A stretch of 64,000 bases of DNA from NCBI GenBank assembly GCA_029936295.1, contig JAPYTH010000001.1, positions 1-64,000 on the forward strand, read 5' to 3'. This document shows, in pieces, positions 25,253 to 33,775 of this stretch (the stretch's first letter is position 1; the number at the start of each line of letters is the position of its first letter). The notes below the pieces were generated by a model, which was not told where the DNA came from, did not search any database, and worked only from the letters and a program-made list of their open reading frames with translations. The DNA is from TMED109 sp015660425 (GTDB lineage Bacteria > Pseudomonadota > Alphaproteobacteria > TMED109). The position numbers and the translations under genes are program-made.

Positions 25253-26742
25253 TGAATAATCTTCTTCCGTTAGGATATGGTGCATGGACCTTTATCTCTA
25301 TTTACCTGCTTTCACTTTTGCTTATCGGATGGTTTGCTAAAAAATCGAGAAAAGAAGATACATTAAGTGACTTTTATCTAGCTGGAAAAGGTCTGGGTAT
25401 AGGTATTTTATTTCTTACTCTTTTCGCTACACAATATAGTGGAAATACTTTTTTTGGATTTACTGGTGCTACTTATCGTATAGGTTATGCATGGATACTA
25501 AGCATACATTTTATGACCAGTATAGTGGTTTGCTATCTATTATTCGCACCTAAACTCCACAGATTGTCTAAAAAATACAATTTTTTAACTCCTGCTGATT
25601 ATATTCAGCACCGCTACAACTATAAAAAATTAAGCCTAATAATAACCATAATTGGGATAGCAGTTCTAAGTAATTATTTACTCGCCCAACTAATGGCTAT
25701 GGGAAGAGCAATGCAAGGAATTTCTGGAGATACCGGAGGTTCATTTTATATAGCAGGAGTACTTGTACTCGCTACTATAATAGTTATTTACGGAACAATG
25801 GGAGGACTGCGTGCCGTTGCATGGACAGATGCTATACAAGGGGTAATACTTTTAGTTGGTTTTACCGTCTTGCTAATAATATTATTTGATAAATTTGGCC
25901 CGCTATCTAAAGCAACTGCAATTATAGCTAATATGGATGATATTAATAATACTAGAAAATCCTTAGTACCTGATTCTCAAACTTGTAGACTATGGTTAAG
26001 CTACATTATTATTTTGGGATTTGGTCTTTCTCTATATCCTCAGGCAATCCAGAGAATATATGCAGCTAAATCTGAAAAAGTTTTAAAGCAAAGCCTTGCT
26101 GTAATGGCATTTATGCCCATACCAACTATGATAATAAGCGTGATAGCCGGAATAATGGCATTGGCATATATATCAGGATTAGAAGGAACAGCAACTGATC
26201 AAGTATTTGGTCAGGTTTTAAGAGAAGTTCAGGAATATTCCTTATTGGGCTATGGATTAAGCGTTGTTATTTTAGCTGCTATATTAGCAGCGATGATGTC
26301 TACTGCGGATTCTGCTTTATTGACTATATCCTCAATGTTTACCAAAGACATCTATGCAAAAATTTTTAAAAAAACTCCTAACGAAAAGTCTCTTATTTTA
26401 GTCGGCAAGTTTTGTTCTTGGGGTTTTCTTGCCCTTATGATTGTATTTGCAATTATTCTAAAAGATAATACATCATTGGTTAAACTAATGGATAGAAAAC
26501 TAGATTTAATGATACAAGTTTCTCCTGCTTTTATGTTAGGCATACATTTTATTTGGCTGAAAGCAAAACCTGTTTTTTGGGGTATAATATGTGGAACTAT
26601 TATTGCACTGTCTATACCCTATTTAGATTTCAGTTTTATATCTAAGGGCAAGGTTTTTGGGTTTCATGCAGGACTAGTTGGAGTAGTACCCAACCTTGCA
26701 ATTGCCTTAATTGGTTCATATTTTGGGAGGAAAAAAACATGA
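25252..26742 (+). CDS. sodium:solute symporter (SSS family), module 2
   Basis: A 496-aa SSS-family carrier with about 13 hydrophobic segments. Signatures include LSDFYLAGKGLG (about 38-49), ATQYSGNTFFGFTGA, IYGTMGGLRAVAWTDAIQG (the classic SSS motif, about 179-197) and LAAMMSTADSALLTISS. The sequence resembles pantothenate-permease-like members, but this does not set the substrate. It is the last gene of the hydrolase-lyase-DUF3311-SSS operon. The stop overlaps the start codon of the decayed yggT copy (ATGA). It is only distantly similar to the other SSS protein at 21485-22954, so the two modules are not a recent duplication. Confidence 0.93.
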   Translation: MNNLLPLGYGAWTFISIYLLSLLLIGWFAKKSRKEDTLSDFYLAGKGLGIGILFLTLFATQYSGNTFFGFTGATYRIGYAWILSIHFMTSIVVCYLLFAPKLHRLSKKYNFLTPADYIQHRYNYKKLSLIITIIGIAVLSNYLLAQLMAMGRAMQGISGDTGGSFYIAGVLVLATIIVIYGTMGGLRAVAWTDAIQGVILLVGFTVLLIILFDKFGPLSKATAIIANMDDINNTRKSLVPDSQTCRLWLSYIIILGFGLSLYPQAIQRIYAAKSEKVLKQSLAVMAFMPIPTMIISVIAGIMALAYISGLEGTATDQVFGQVLREVQEYSLLGYGLSVVILAAILAAMMSTADSALLTISSMFTKDIYAKIFKKTPNEKSLILVGKFCSWGFLALMIVFAIILKDNTSLVKLMDRKLDLMIQVSPAFMLGIHFIWLKAKPVFWGIICGTIIALSIPYLDFSFISKGKVFGFHAGLVGVVPNLAIALIGSYFGRKKT

Positions 26743-26865
26743 ATGCAATATTTTACCTTATAAAACAGTGTGATAGATCTTTTATTTTTTATTATAATAC
26801 TACAAGTCATAATAAGCTGGCTTATTGCTCTATTTAATTATCGTAATTATAGGTTCTTACTATAA
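26739..26865 (+). pseudogene. truncated, frameshifted yggT-like remnant
   Basis: ATG at 26739 overlaps the SSS stop and has a strong GGGAGG site. It reads MNAIFYLIKQ, a good YggT N-terminus, then becomes nonsense. Shifting by one base near 26769 restores VIDLLFFIIILQVIISWLIA (then LFNYR), which lines up with LQVIMSWLIAF in the intact yggT at 26951. The recovered frame stops at 26863-26865, so the second half of the protein is missing. The best explanation is a decayed duplicate of yggT. A single sequencing error would explain the shift but not the early stop. Confidence 0.7.
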
Positions 26866-26950
26866 AAAAATATTTAGTAAATTTTATTAAATTAGTTTAG
26901 AAAATATATAATTTATAATAATATAAAGTAATAATAATTTGGAAATAAAT

Positions 26951-27244
26951 ATGCAATCGATGTTAATTTTAATTGATAGCCTTGTTACATTTATAGTTTG
27001 GGCTTTAATATTACAAGTAATAATGAGCTGGTTAATTGCCTTTAGCATCGTTAACACACAAAATAAATTTATATGGAAGATTAATTACGCATTACACAAA
27101 CTTACTAACCCTCTATTATCCCCAATACAACAAATATTACCAAATTTAGGAGGAATAGATATTTCTCCTGTAATTCTAATAATAGTTTTGCATTTTGCTA
27201 GAAATCTTTTATTTGAATTATTATTAGGTAGCCCATTCAAATAA
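26951..27244 (+). CDS. YggT family membrane protein
   Basis: A 97-aa membrane protein with two hydrophobic regions (about 5-33 and 70-92). LQVIMSWLIAF and NYALHKLTNPLLSPIQQILP are the recognisable family segments, followed by the conserved GGIDISPVILII. YggT proteins are linked to osmotic tolerance and cell-division-site functions in some bacteria; the role here is unproven. An in-frame TTG at 26939 exists, but ATG 26951 has TTTGGAAAT at good spacing and fits the family. A decayed copy lies directly upstream. It ends 3 bases before convergent argG. Confidence 0.88.
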   Translation: MQSMLILIDSLVTFIVWALILQVIMSWLIAFSIVNTQNKFIWKINYALHKLTNPLLSPIQQILPNLGGIDISPVILIIVLHFARNLLFELLLGSPFK

Positions 27245-27247
27245 TTA

Positions 27248-28450
27248 TTATTTTATTCGTTTTCTTTGTTTTAACCTTAAAGCATTCAATTTTATAAAAC
27301 CATCTGCATCCTTTTGATCATAGCTATTACTTGCTTCAAATGTAACTATACCCTCATTATAAATACTTTTTGGTGAACGTCTTCCAACTAAACTGCAACT
27401 TCCTTTAAATAATTTTATCTTAACATCTCCAGTTACATTTTTTTGACTTTTATCTATCATTGCTTGTAGCATTTCTCTTTCAGGTGAAAACCACAAGCCA
27501 TTATATATTAAAGATGCATACTTTGGCATAATCTCATCTCTTAAAAGCATAGATGGCCCATCTAAAATTAATTGTTCTATGCCTCTATGAGCTACATGAA
27601 GAATAGTTCCACCAGGAGTTTCGTATACACCTCTAGACTTCATCCCCACAAATCTATTTTCAACAATATCAACCCTTCCTACACCATGCTTACCAGCTCT
27701 AATATTTAAACCTTCTAATAACTTAGCCGGGCTTAATCTTTTGCCATTTACGGCTATTGGAGTTCCTTCTTCAAACTCAATAACTATTTCTTCTGCTTCA
27801 TCTGGTGCCAATTCTGGTGATACAGTTCTTGTAAACATCTCTTCATCAGCTGAAACCCATGGGTCTTCTAGGGCTTTTCCTTCATATGAAGTATGTAACA
27901 AATTAGCATCTGTTGAGTATGGAGGCTCTCCCCTTTTATCCTTTGGCACAGTAATATTTCTTTTTTCCGCCCACTCAATTAATTTTGTCCTAGAATCTAA
28001 ATCCCATTCTCTCCAAGGAGCAATAATATTGATGTCTGGATTTAAACCAAGATATCCAAGTTCAAACCTTACTTGGTCATTTCCTTTACCAGTTGCTCCA
28101 TGTGAGACAGAATCCGCTGAAGTTTCTTTTGCTATTTCTATTTGTCTTTTCGCAATTAAAGGGCGCGCTATAGCTGTCCCTAACAAATAAGTACCTTCAT
28201 AAATTGCGCTAGCTTTGAACATAGGAAACACATAATATTTAACAAATTCTTCTTTTAAATCTTCAATATAAATTTCTTTTATACCCATTGCTTTAGCTAA
28301 AGCTCTAGCAGGTTCGATTTCTTCACCTTGTCCAATATCTGCAGTAAAAGTTACTACTTCGCATTCATATACTTCTTGCAACCATCTTAAAATAACTGAA
28401 GTATCTAAACCGCCAGAATATGCTAAAACAACTTTCTTAACTTTTGACAT
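27248..28450 (-). CDS. argG: argininosuccinate synthase
   Basis: Joins citrulline and aspartate using ATP, the penultimate step of arginine synthesis. The 400-aa protein starts with the PP-loop motif VVLAYSGGLDTSVILRWL (about 7-24). It contains SHGATGKGNDQVRFELG (about 114-130), EEIVIEFEEGTPIAVNG and GRVDIVENRFVGMKSRGVYE, all standard. Length is normal and the ATG start is unambiguous. It lies 48 bases after rlmN on the same strand. argJ is also in the window, so arginine synthesis genes are scattered rather than in one operon. Confidence 0.98.
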   Translation of the reverse strand: MSKVKKVVLAYSGGLDTSVILRWLQEVYECEVVTFTADIGQGEEIEPARALAKAMGIKEIYIEDLKEEFVKYYVFPMFKASAIYEGTYLLGTAIARPLIAKRQIEIAKETSADSVSHGATGKGNDQVRFELGYLGLNPDINIIAPWREWDLDSRTKLIEWAEKRNITVPKDKRGEPPYSTDANLLHTSYEGKALEDPWVSADEEMFTRTVSPELAPDEAEEIVIEFEEGTPIAVNGKRLSPAKLLEGLNIRAGKHGVGRVDIVENRFVGMKSRGVYETPGGTILHVAHRGIEQLILDGPSMLLRDEIMPKYASLIYNGLWFSPEREMLQAMIDKSQKNVTGDVKIKLFKGSCSLVGRRSPKSIYNEGIVTFEASNSYDQKDADGFIKLNALRLKQRKRIK

Positions 28451-28498
28451 TTATTTTCCTACTTATATTAATTAATAATAACAATATCTTTAATATAT

Positions 28499-29587
28499 TT
28501 AAGTGGTATTAATATTTTTTATTTTTTCTCTTCCTATGCGTTCACTATTACTTTTTAATTGCCCACATGCAGCTTGAATATCCTGCCCTCTTGCATGCCT
28601 AACTGTTGCTATTATACCTCCATTATTGCAAATTTCATCAGCAAAATCTTTAATAGTTTGTTCTGATGAACATTTATAAATACTGCCCGGCCATGGATTA
28701 AATGGAATTAAATTTACTTTAGCGTGTATCGGCTTAAGAAGACTAACTAATTTTTTAGCCTCAACTATAGAATCATTTACACCGTCTAGCATGACGTATT
28801 CAAAGGTAATACGTCTGGCATTATTAACCCCTGGATAAACTTCTAAAACTGACAATAGTTCTTTAATAGGCCATTTTTTATTAATTGGAACTAGCTCATT
28901 TCTTAATTTATCATTAACTGCATGCAAACTTATAGCCAAGCTTACATCTAATTCTTTTTTTAATTTTTGAATAATAGGCACTACACCTGACGTAGATAAA
29001 GTTATTTTTCTACGAGAATAACATAACCCCTCATTATCTAGTAAAATTTTTATAGCTTTGGTGACTTCCTGATAGTTATATAAAGGTTCTCCCATACCCA
29101 TAAACACAATATTTGTAATTTTTCTATTTTTGCTTCCCCAATCAAATAAACTATCTTTGGCTGACAATACTTGTCCAACAATTTCATCTGCTGTCAAGTT
29201 TCGAACTAAAGCCATTGTACCCGTATGACAAAAAGAGCATGATAAAGTGCATCCCACCTGAGAAGATATACATAAAGTTCCTCTATCTGCTTCAGGTATG
29301 AAAACAGTCTCTATTTTTCTTTTATCTTTAAGAGAGAAAAGCCACTTTTGCGTACCATCCTCAGAAATCTGATGTGTATCTGCGTCTAATCTATTAAAAG
29401 ATACTTCATAATTTAATTTATTTCTTAAATTTACTCCTATGTCAGACATATCATTAAAAGATTTAACACCATTAACATATATCCATCTCCATAATTGCTT
29501 GGCCCTATATTGTTTTTCTCCTAATTTGACAATATATTGTTTAAGGTCCTCCTTTAAAAGAGAATTTATAGCTACATTTTCAGACAT
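28499..29587 (-). CDS. rlmN: 23S rRNA (adenine-C2)-methyltransferase, dual-specificity
   Basis: Radical-SAM enzyme that methylates C2 of A2503 in 23S rRNA and A37 in some tRNAs. In the 362-aa protein the cluster motif CTLSCSFC holds Cys113, Cys117 and Cys120. GMGEPLYN and STSGVVP are SAM-site motifs, and Cys341 in AACGQL is the C-terminal methyl-carrying cysteine. A TTG at 29596 is in frame, but ATG 29587 starts the normal MSENVAINSL and overlaps the IalB-family stop as TAATG, which indicates coupled translation. All residues needed for activity are present. Confidence 0.96.
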   Translation of the reverse strand: MSENVAINSLLKEDLKQYIVKLGEKQYRAKQLWRWIYVNGVKSFNDMSDIGVNLRNKLNYEVSFNRLDADTHQISEDGTQKWLFSLKDKRKIETVFIPEADRGTLCISSQVGCTLSCSFCHTGTMALVRNLTADEIVGQVLSAKDSLFDWGSKNRKITNIVFMGMGEPLYNYQEVTKAIKILLDNEGLCYSRRKITLSTSGVVPIIQKLKKELDVSLAISLHAVNDKLRNELVPINKKWPIKELLSVLEVYPGVNNARRITFEYVMLDGVNDSIVEAKKLVSLLKPIHAKVNLIPFNPWPGSIYKCSSEQTIKDFADEICNNGGIIATVRHARGQDIQAACGQLKSNSERIGREKIKNINTT

Positions 29588-29927
29588 TATTTGCAAATTT
29601 TATTCATAGCTTTATATGCTGCAATAAATCCTTTTAGTGAATATGTATCTATCGTGTTTGTGCCTCTTGAAGAAACCCCTTTAACAACCATTTTGGTTCC
29701 TANNNNNNNNNNNNNNNNNNNNNNNNNNNNNNNNNNNNNNNNNNNNNNNNNNNNNNNNNNNNNNNNNNNNNNNNNNNNNNNNNNNNNNNNNNNNNNNNNN
29801 NNTCTGTATTCCAGTACATTGATTGCCAATCCCCATATGTTCCAAGCGTAGTATAATCTTCAGCTAAGACATATGATTGCAATAAAAACAAAAACGTAAA
29901 AATTATTAAAGAAAAACACCTATACAT
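29587..29927 (-). CDS. invasion-associated locus B (IalB) family protein, interrupted by an assembly gap
   Basis: The N-terminal part has a signal peptide (about 1-22, ending YVLA-ED) followed by TLGTYGDWQSMYW, a typical start of IalB-domain proteins. After 100 N the sequence resumes, in a different frame relative to the gap, with GTKMVVKGVSSRGTNTIDTY and SLKGFIAAYKAMNKIC. This is the conserved C-terminal IalB block. Family members are about 160-200 residues, so the true gap should be nearer 250-350 bases than 100. IalB-like proteins are periplasmic and widespread in non-pathogenic alphaproteobacteria, so invasion is not implied. The stop overlaps rlmN. Confidence 0.82.
29703..29802. other. 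assembly gap (100 N)
   Basis: Exactly 100 N inside the IalB-family gene. The two edges share no repeated sequence, and the gene's frames on each side do not agree across 100 bases, so the real length differs from 100. From the family length, about 250-350 bases are likely missing. Confidence 0.99.
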
Positions 29928-30141
29928 ATACTTATTTCTTATAAATTATAATTTGATATACCTACTTTAAAATACATAAAATAATTATTAATATAAAGCT
30001 AAAAAAAAACATAAATCACATAAAGCTTAATATATTAAAAATACAAAATAATTTATTTATATATATAATTAAATAAATAAAACCTTATAAAGGTTATATC
30101 TGCTTTCAAAAAATTATAAAGTAATTTTAAGGATATTTTAT

Positions 30142-31116
30142 ATGAAAAGAATGATAGTAAACAAATATGGTGGTCCAGAAAATTTAATTTTAGAACATTT
30201 AGATTCTCCTTTAATAAATAAAGTATCTGTAAGAATTAAGGTAGAAAATATAGGTGTAAATTTTGCTGATACATTAGTAATAAAAGGTCGCTATCAAGAA
30301 AGGCCTCGTCCCCCTTTTTCTCCTGGATTAGAATTGTCAGGAACTATTATAGAAACTGGTAAGAAAGTTTTAAATCATAAAATTGGTGATAGGGTAATTG
30401 GAATTGCTAAATATGGAACATATTGTAATGAAATTGTTATGCCTGCAGAAAATGTATATAAAATACCTAAGAGCATGGACTTTATTACTGCAGCTTCTTT
30501 TCCAGTTGCTTATGGAACGGCATTTGGAGCGGTTGACTGGAAAGGCAAATTAAAAAAAAACCAAACTTGCTTAATTATAGGAGCAGCTGGCGGAGTAGGC
30601 TTAGCCGCAGTAGAACTTGCAGCAGCGTATGGAGCTAAAACTATAGCTGCAGCAGGAAGTGATGAAAAATGTAATACATGTATTGAACATGGAGCCAATC
30701 AGACTATAAACTATAATAAAGAAAATTTTAGGCATAGCCTAAAAGATATTGCTCCTGATGGGATAGATTTAGTGATTGACATGATTGGGGGAGAAACAGC
30801 TGACGACACTATAAAAAATTTAGCCTGGGAGGGAAAGTTTATTATTATTGGGTTTGCAGGAGGTAAAATACCTAAAATTCCCGCAAACAGACTACTCATT
30901 AAAAGTGCTTCTGCTATTGGATTATATTGGGGGGAATATGCATTTATAAATCCTACACTAATTGGAGATTCCTTTATTAAATTAATGAAACTTTATGAAA
31001 AAGATAAATTAAAGCCTAAAATTGGAAAAGTATTTAAATTAGAAGAAGCTAGTAAAGCACTAGAATATCTCTTAAGTAGGAAGAATGCAGGAAAAATAAT
31101 TCTAAGTTGTGATTAA
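30142..31116 (+). CDS. zinc-independent quinone oxidoreductase-like MDR family protein
   Basis: A 324-aa NADPH-dependent oxidoreductase of the medium-chain dehydrogenase/reductase family, quinone oxidoreductase branch. The N-terminal GroES-like domain has VNFADTLVIKGRYQERPRPP (about 37-56) and PGLELSGTI. The Rossmann part has IIGAAGGVGLAAVELAAAYG (about 146-165). The zinc-ligand cysteines of alcohol dehydrogenases are absent. The substrate is unknown. The ATG has AAGGAT upstream, and the gene follows a 214-bp intergenic region. The EamA transporter gene begins 7 bases after its stop. Confidence 0.92.
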   Translation: MKRMIVNKYGGPENLILEHLDSPLINKVSVRIKVENIGVNFADTLVIKGRYQERPRPPFSPGLELSGTIIETGKKVLNHKIGDRVIGIAKYGTYCNEIVMPAENVYKIPKSMDFITAASFPVAYGTAFGAVDWKGKLKKNQTCLIIGAAGGVGLAAVELAAAYGAKTIAAAGSDEKCNTCIEHGANQTINYNKENFRHSLKDIAPDGIDLVIDMIGGETADDTIKNLAWEGKFIIIGFAGGKIPKIPANRLLIKSASAIGLYWGEYAFINPTLIGDSFIKLMKLYEKDKLKPKIGKVFKLEEASKALEYLLSRKNAGKIILSCD

Positions 31117-31123
31117 ATCATAA

Positions 31124-32035
31124 ATGCTATCACTAAAAAAATTTAATTATTTTTGGAACAAATTAAGCCCTAATATTAAAGGGTTTATTTTTATTCTTTT
31201 AGCATCTGCTACTTTTCCAATTATGGGGACAATAGTAAAGTATTTAACCTCAGAACTGCACCCTTTTCAAATAGCATTTTTTAGATGTATTTTTGGATTC
31301 ATAATAATTGTTCCATTAATTATAAAAAATAATCCAATAAAAATTATATCTACTAAAAGATTTTCTATGCACCTTTTAAGAGGCTTTTTAGGCATAGGTG
31401 CCATAATGGCAGGCTTTACAGCATTATCACTAATGCCTTTAGCTACTGCAGTAACACTCGGTTTTACAAGAATTTTATTTTTAGTGCCTCTTGCAATGTT
31501 ATTTCTAGGAGAAAAACCTGGATATTTACGAATATTACTAATTATATTTGGTTTTGTAGGCGTTGTTATCATAATAGACCCAAGCAATGATAATAGTATT
31601 TCATATTTTTCAGCTAGTTTAGCTCTACTAGGCGCTTTCTTTGTAAGCTGCGTGAAACTTACAGTAAAATCTTTATCATCAAGCGAATCAACATTAAGTA
31701 TACAATTCTATTATGGGGTAATTTCTACTATAGGATTAATTATTCCATGTTATATATTTTGGAATCCTCTAAATATTTATCAAATATTACTAATTCTATT
31801 TGCAGCTATATGTGGAACTATTGCCCAAATGCTCACTATATGGGGCTTAAGGTTAGGGGCAGCAACTATCGTAATGCCTGCTGATTATACTAGGCTTATT
31901 TTTGCTGCTTTATATGGTTTCATTCTATTTAATGAAATTCCGTATATTAATGCTATAATTGGGTCTTTTATAATTATTATAACTACTATGATTATTCTCT
32001 ACTTGGATCACATTAAAAAAAAAGATGCTAAATAA
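31124..32035 (+). CDS. EamA/DMT-superfamily transporter
   Basis: A 303-aa inner-membrane protein with about ten hydrophobic helices in two EamA repeats. Repeat 1 contains FPIMGTIVKYLTSELHPFQIAF and LMPLATAVTLGF-like sequence; repeat 2 contains LGAATIVMPADYTRLIFAA and FNEIPYINAIIGSFIII. DMT exporters move metabolites, amino acids or toxic compounds; no substrate is suggested by context. It lies 7 bases after the oxidoreductase gene and overlaps the convergent DUF3429 gene by 8 bases. Confidence 0.9.
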   Translation: MLSLKKFNYFWNKLSPNIKGFIFILLASATFPIMGTIVKYLTSELHPFQIAFFRCIFGFIIIVPLIIKNNPIKIISTKRFSMHLLRGFLGIGAIMAGFTALSLMPLATAVTLGFTRILFLVPLAMLFLGEKPGYLRILLIIFGFVGVVIIIDPSNDNSISYFSASLALLGAFFVSCVKLTVKSLSSSESTLSIQFYYGVISTIGLIIPCYIFWNPLNIYQILLILFAAICGTIAQMLTIWGLRLGAATIVMPADYTRLIFAALYGFILFNEIPYINAIIGSFIIIITTMIILYLDHIKKKDAK

Positions 32036-32507
32036 CTTTTATATTAATTGCTATACTTACAGAGCCTAAAGACAACAAAACTATAATTGTTACAAATTTT
32101 CTCATAGGTAAATACCATTGAGGAAGTTTTCCTTCTCTTACAGCTTGAATATCTATAAAAAACATAAATAAAAATAAAATTATTAAAATAATGAAGATAA
32201 CCATATAATTTACTATAAACCCTATAATTAAAAACCAACTTGATAAAGCTGGCATTATAGAAATCAAATATGGCTTATAATCTTTATCATTTCTAACCAT
32301 TGCAGCACCCCAATGTATCGCTCCAATAAATGACAAAATAATCACTGAATAATTTATTAAATTATACAATGCTATTAATTTAAATTCATACGTAAAAGTC
32401 CATATTCCTAAAGATAGAAAAATGAAAGGAACTGCTCCACCTATTCCAAATAATAATGGAAACAAAGGTGTATTATGTAAATTAAATATAGAAAGAAATT
32501 TTTGCAT
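32028..32507 (-). CDS. DUF3429 membrane protein
   Basis: A 159-aa membrane protein with five predicted helices. The family pattern is recognisable: YSVIILSFIGAIHWGAAM (about 53-70), YLISIMPALSSWFL, and LPQWYLPMRKFVTIIVLLSL near the C-terminus. The function of DUF3429 is not known. The gene lies 6 bases downstream of the pterin carbinolamine dehydratase gene on the same strand. Its 3' end overlaps the EamA gene by 8 bases, so the two transcripts must overlap. Confidence 0.85.
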   Translation of the reverse strand: MQKFLSIFNLHNTPLFPLLFGIGGAVPFIFLSLGIWTFTYEFKLIALYNLINYSVIILSFIGAIHWGAAMVRNDKDYKPYLISIMPALSSWFLIIGFIVNYMVIFIILIILFLFMFFIDIQAVREGKLPQWYLPMRKFVTIIVLLSLGSVSIAINIKVI

Positions 32508-32513
32508 TTTACT

Positions 32514-32825
32514 CTATTTCATTCTCATAAATTCTTGATCCATATATATTGCCATTAAAAAATCTTTTTTAGAAAGTCCTAAAACATCATGAGTAGATAA
32601 ATTAACTTCTACTTTATTGTAAACATTGCTCCACTCAGGATGATGATTTAACTTTTCAGCTTCTATCGAAATAGAAGTCATCCATGAAAATGCCACTTTA
32701 AAATCTTTAAAAATAAAAGTTTTAGATATAGATGTTAAATCTTCTTTTAAAAACCACCCATCTATTTTTTTAAGATTTTTAATAATATCTTCTTCTGAAA
32801 ATTTAAAAACAGTATTTTTATTCAT
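32514..32825 (-). CDS. phhA: pterin-4a-carbinolamine dehydratase
   Basis: A 103-aa protein of the PCD/DCoH family; it dehydrates 4a-hydroxy-tetrahydropterin so that the cofactor can be recycled. The active-site motif is clear: LNHHPEWSNVYNKVEVNLST (about 60-79), followed by HDVLGLSKKDFLMA. An in-frame ATG at 32840 exists, but ATG 32825 has GAGG at eight bases and gives a normal-length protein. No aromatic amino acid hydroxylase is in the window, so its partner is elsewhere or it serves another pterin enzyme, such as one in molybdopterin metabolism. Confidence 0.9.
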   Translation of the reverse strand: MNKNTVFKFSEEDIIKNLKKIDGWFLKEDLTSISKTFIFKDFKVAFSWMTSISIEAEKLNHHPEWSNVYNKVEVNLSTHDVLGLSKKDFLMAIYMDQEFMRMK

Positions 32826-32968
32826 AAATATTAGCCTCATTTGAATTTAAAATTTTATTATTTAACTTGTAAAATATAGATTTTTTCCAATATATAAGAT
32901 ATTATGAAATTATAAAGATAATCTTATGCAAATGCATATACTTTGTTAATTAAAGGAGTTTACTAATC

Positions 32969-33688
32969 ATGAAAATTGGTCATTTTACTAATAACCCTCA
33001 AATACAATCAAAAGCCACTAGCCTTAGCAATGAAGATGCAGGGCTTCGTTCTTATATGCAAAAAATTTATGCTTATATGACTATTGGATTAGCAATAACA
33101 GGTAGTATTGCATTTTTTCTGCCTACCACCGAATTAGGTCAAAATATCATGAGGTCTCCAGCATCATTTATTGCTATGATTGCTCCAATAGGAATAGTTT
33201 TATTTCTTGCTAGCAGAATAAATACTATGAAAGCTAGTACAGCTCAGAATATGTTTTGGGTTTTATCTGCCTGTTATGGCATATTTTTTGCAAGCATTTT
33301 TATGACGTATACGACGGAGTCAGTTGCTCGTGTATTTTTTATCTCATCATCAACATTTCTAGCTGCAAGCATATATGGTTATACTACAAAAAAATCATTA
33401 GCAAATTTTGGTTCTTTTTTAATAATGGGTTTAATTGGAATCATTATTGCTATGGTAGTAAATATATTTTTACAATCAACCATGATGCAATTCATTATTA
33501 GTATAGTTGGAGTATTAATATTTACAGGCTTAACTGCTTATGACACTCAAACCCTCAAGGAAATGTATGTAGCAGGAGAAGAAGGAGAGACTCAAGTAAA
33601 AAAAGCTGTTATGGGAGCGTTAAAACTATACTTAGATTTTATTAATTTATTTATTATGCTTCTTATGTTGCTGGGAAATAGGCGTTAA
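32969..33688 (+). CDS. Bax inhibitor-1/YccA family membrane protein
   Basis: A 239-aa membrane protein with about seven hydrophobic helices, typical of Bax inhibitor-1/YccA proteins. The segment SYMQKIYAYMTIGLAITGS (about 29-47) and the C-terminal GLTAYDTQTLKEMY, GALKLYLDFINLFIMLLMLL are family-specific. YccA-type members interact with the FtsH protease, and others act as calcium or proton leak channels; the role here is unknown. A strong AAAGGAG site precedes the ATG. An intrinsic terminator follows the gene, the only clear one seen in the window, so it is probably a single-gene transcript. Confidence 0.93.
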   Translation: MKIGHFTNNPQIQSKATSLSNEDAGLRSYMQKIYAYMTIGLAITGSIAFFLPTTELGQNIMRSPASFIAMIAPIGIVLFLASRINTMKASTAQNMFWVLSACYGIFFASIFMTYTTESVARVFFISSSTFLAASIYGYTTKKSLANFGSFLIMGLIGIIIAMVVNIFLQSTMMQFIISIVGVLIFTGLTAYDTQTLKEMYVAGEEGETQVKKAVMGALKLYLDFINLFIMLLMLLGNRR

Positions 33689-33712
33689 TAAAAATTTAAT
33701 TAAAATATTTAA

Positions 33713-33745
33713 GGCGCTAATTCAATAAATTAGCGCCTTTTTTTT
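33713..33745 (+). terminator. rho-independent terminator after the Bax inhibitor-1 gene
   Basis: A 9-bp perfect stem (GGCGCTAAT with ATTAGCGCC), 7-base loop and a run of eight T. The stem is GC-rich against a very AT-rich background. It lies 24 bases after the stop of the YccA-type gene and separates it from prpE on the same strand. Confidence 0.93.
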
Positions 33746-33775
33746 ACTATTACTTAAAAAAATAGAAAGAACTTT

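Noticed and set aside
27741..28190. 149-aa open frame on the plus strand opposite argG
   Set aside because: Antisense to argG, Ser/Ala-rich and pattern-free; a reading-frame shadow.
30081..30095. Small hairpin AACCTTATAAAGGTT before the quinone oxidoreductase gene
   Set aside because: Six-base stem with a 3-base loop and no following T run; it is too weak to call a terminator or riboswitch.
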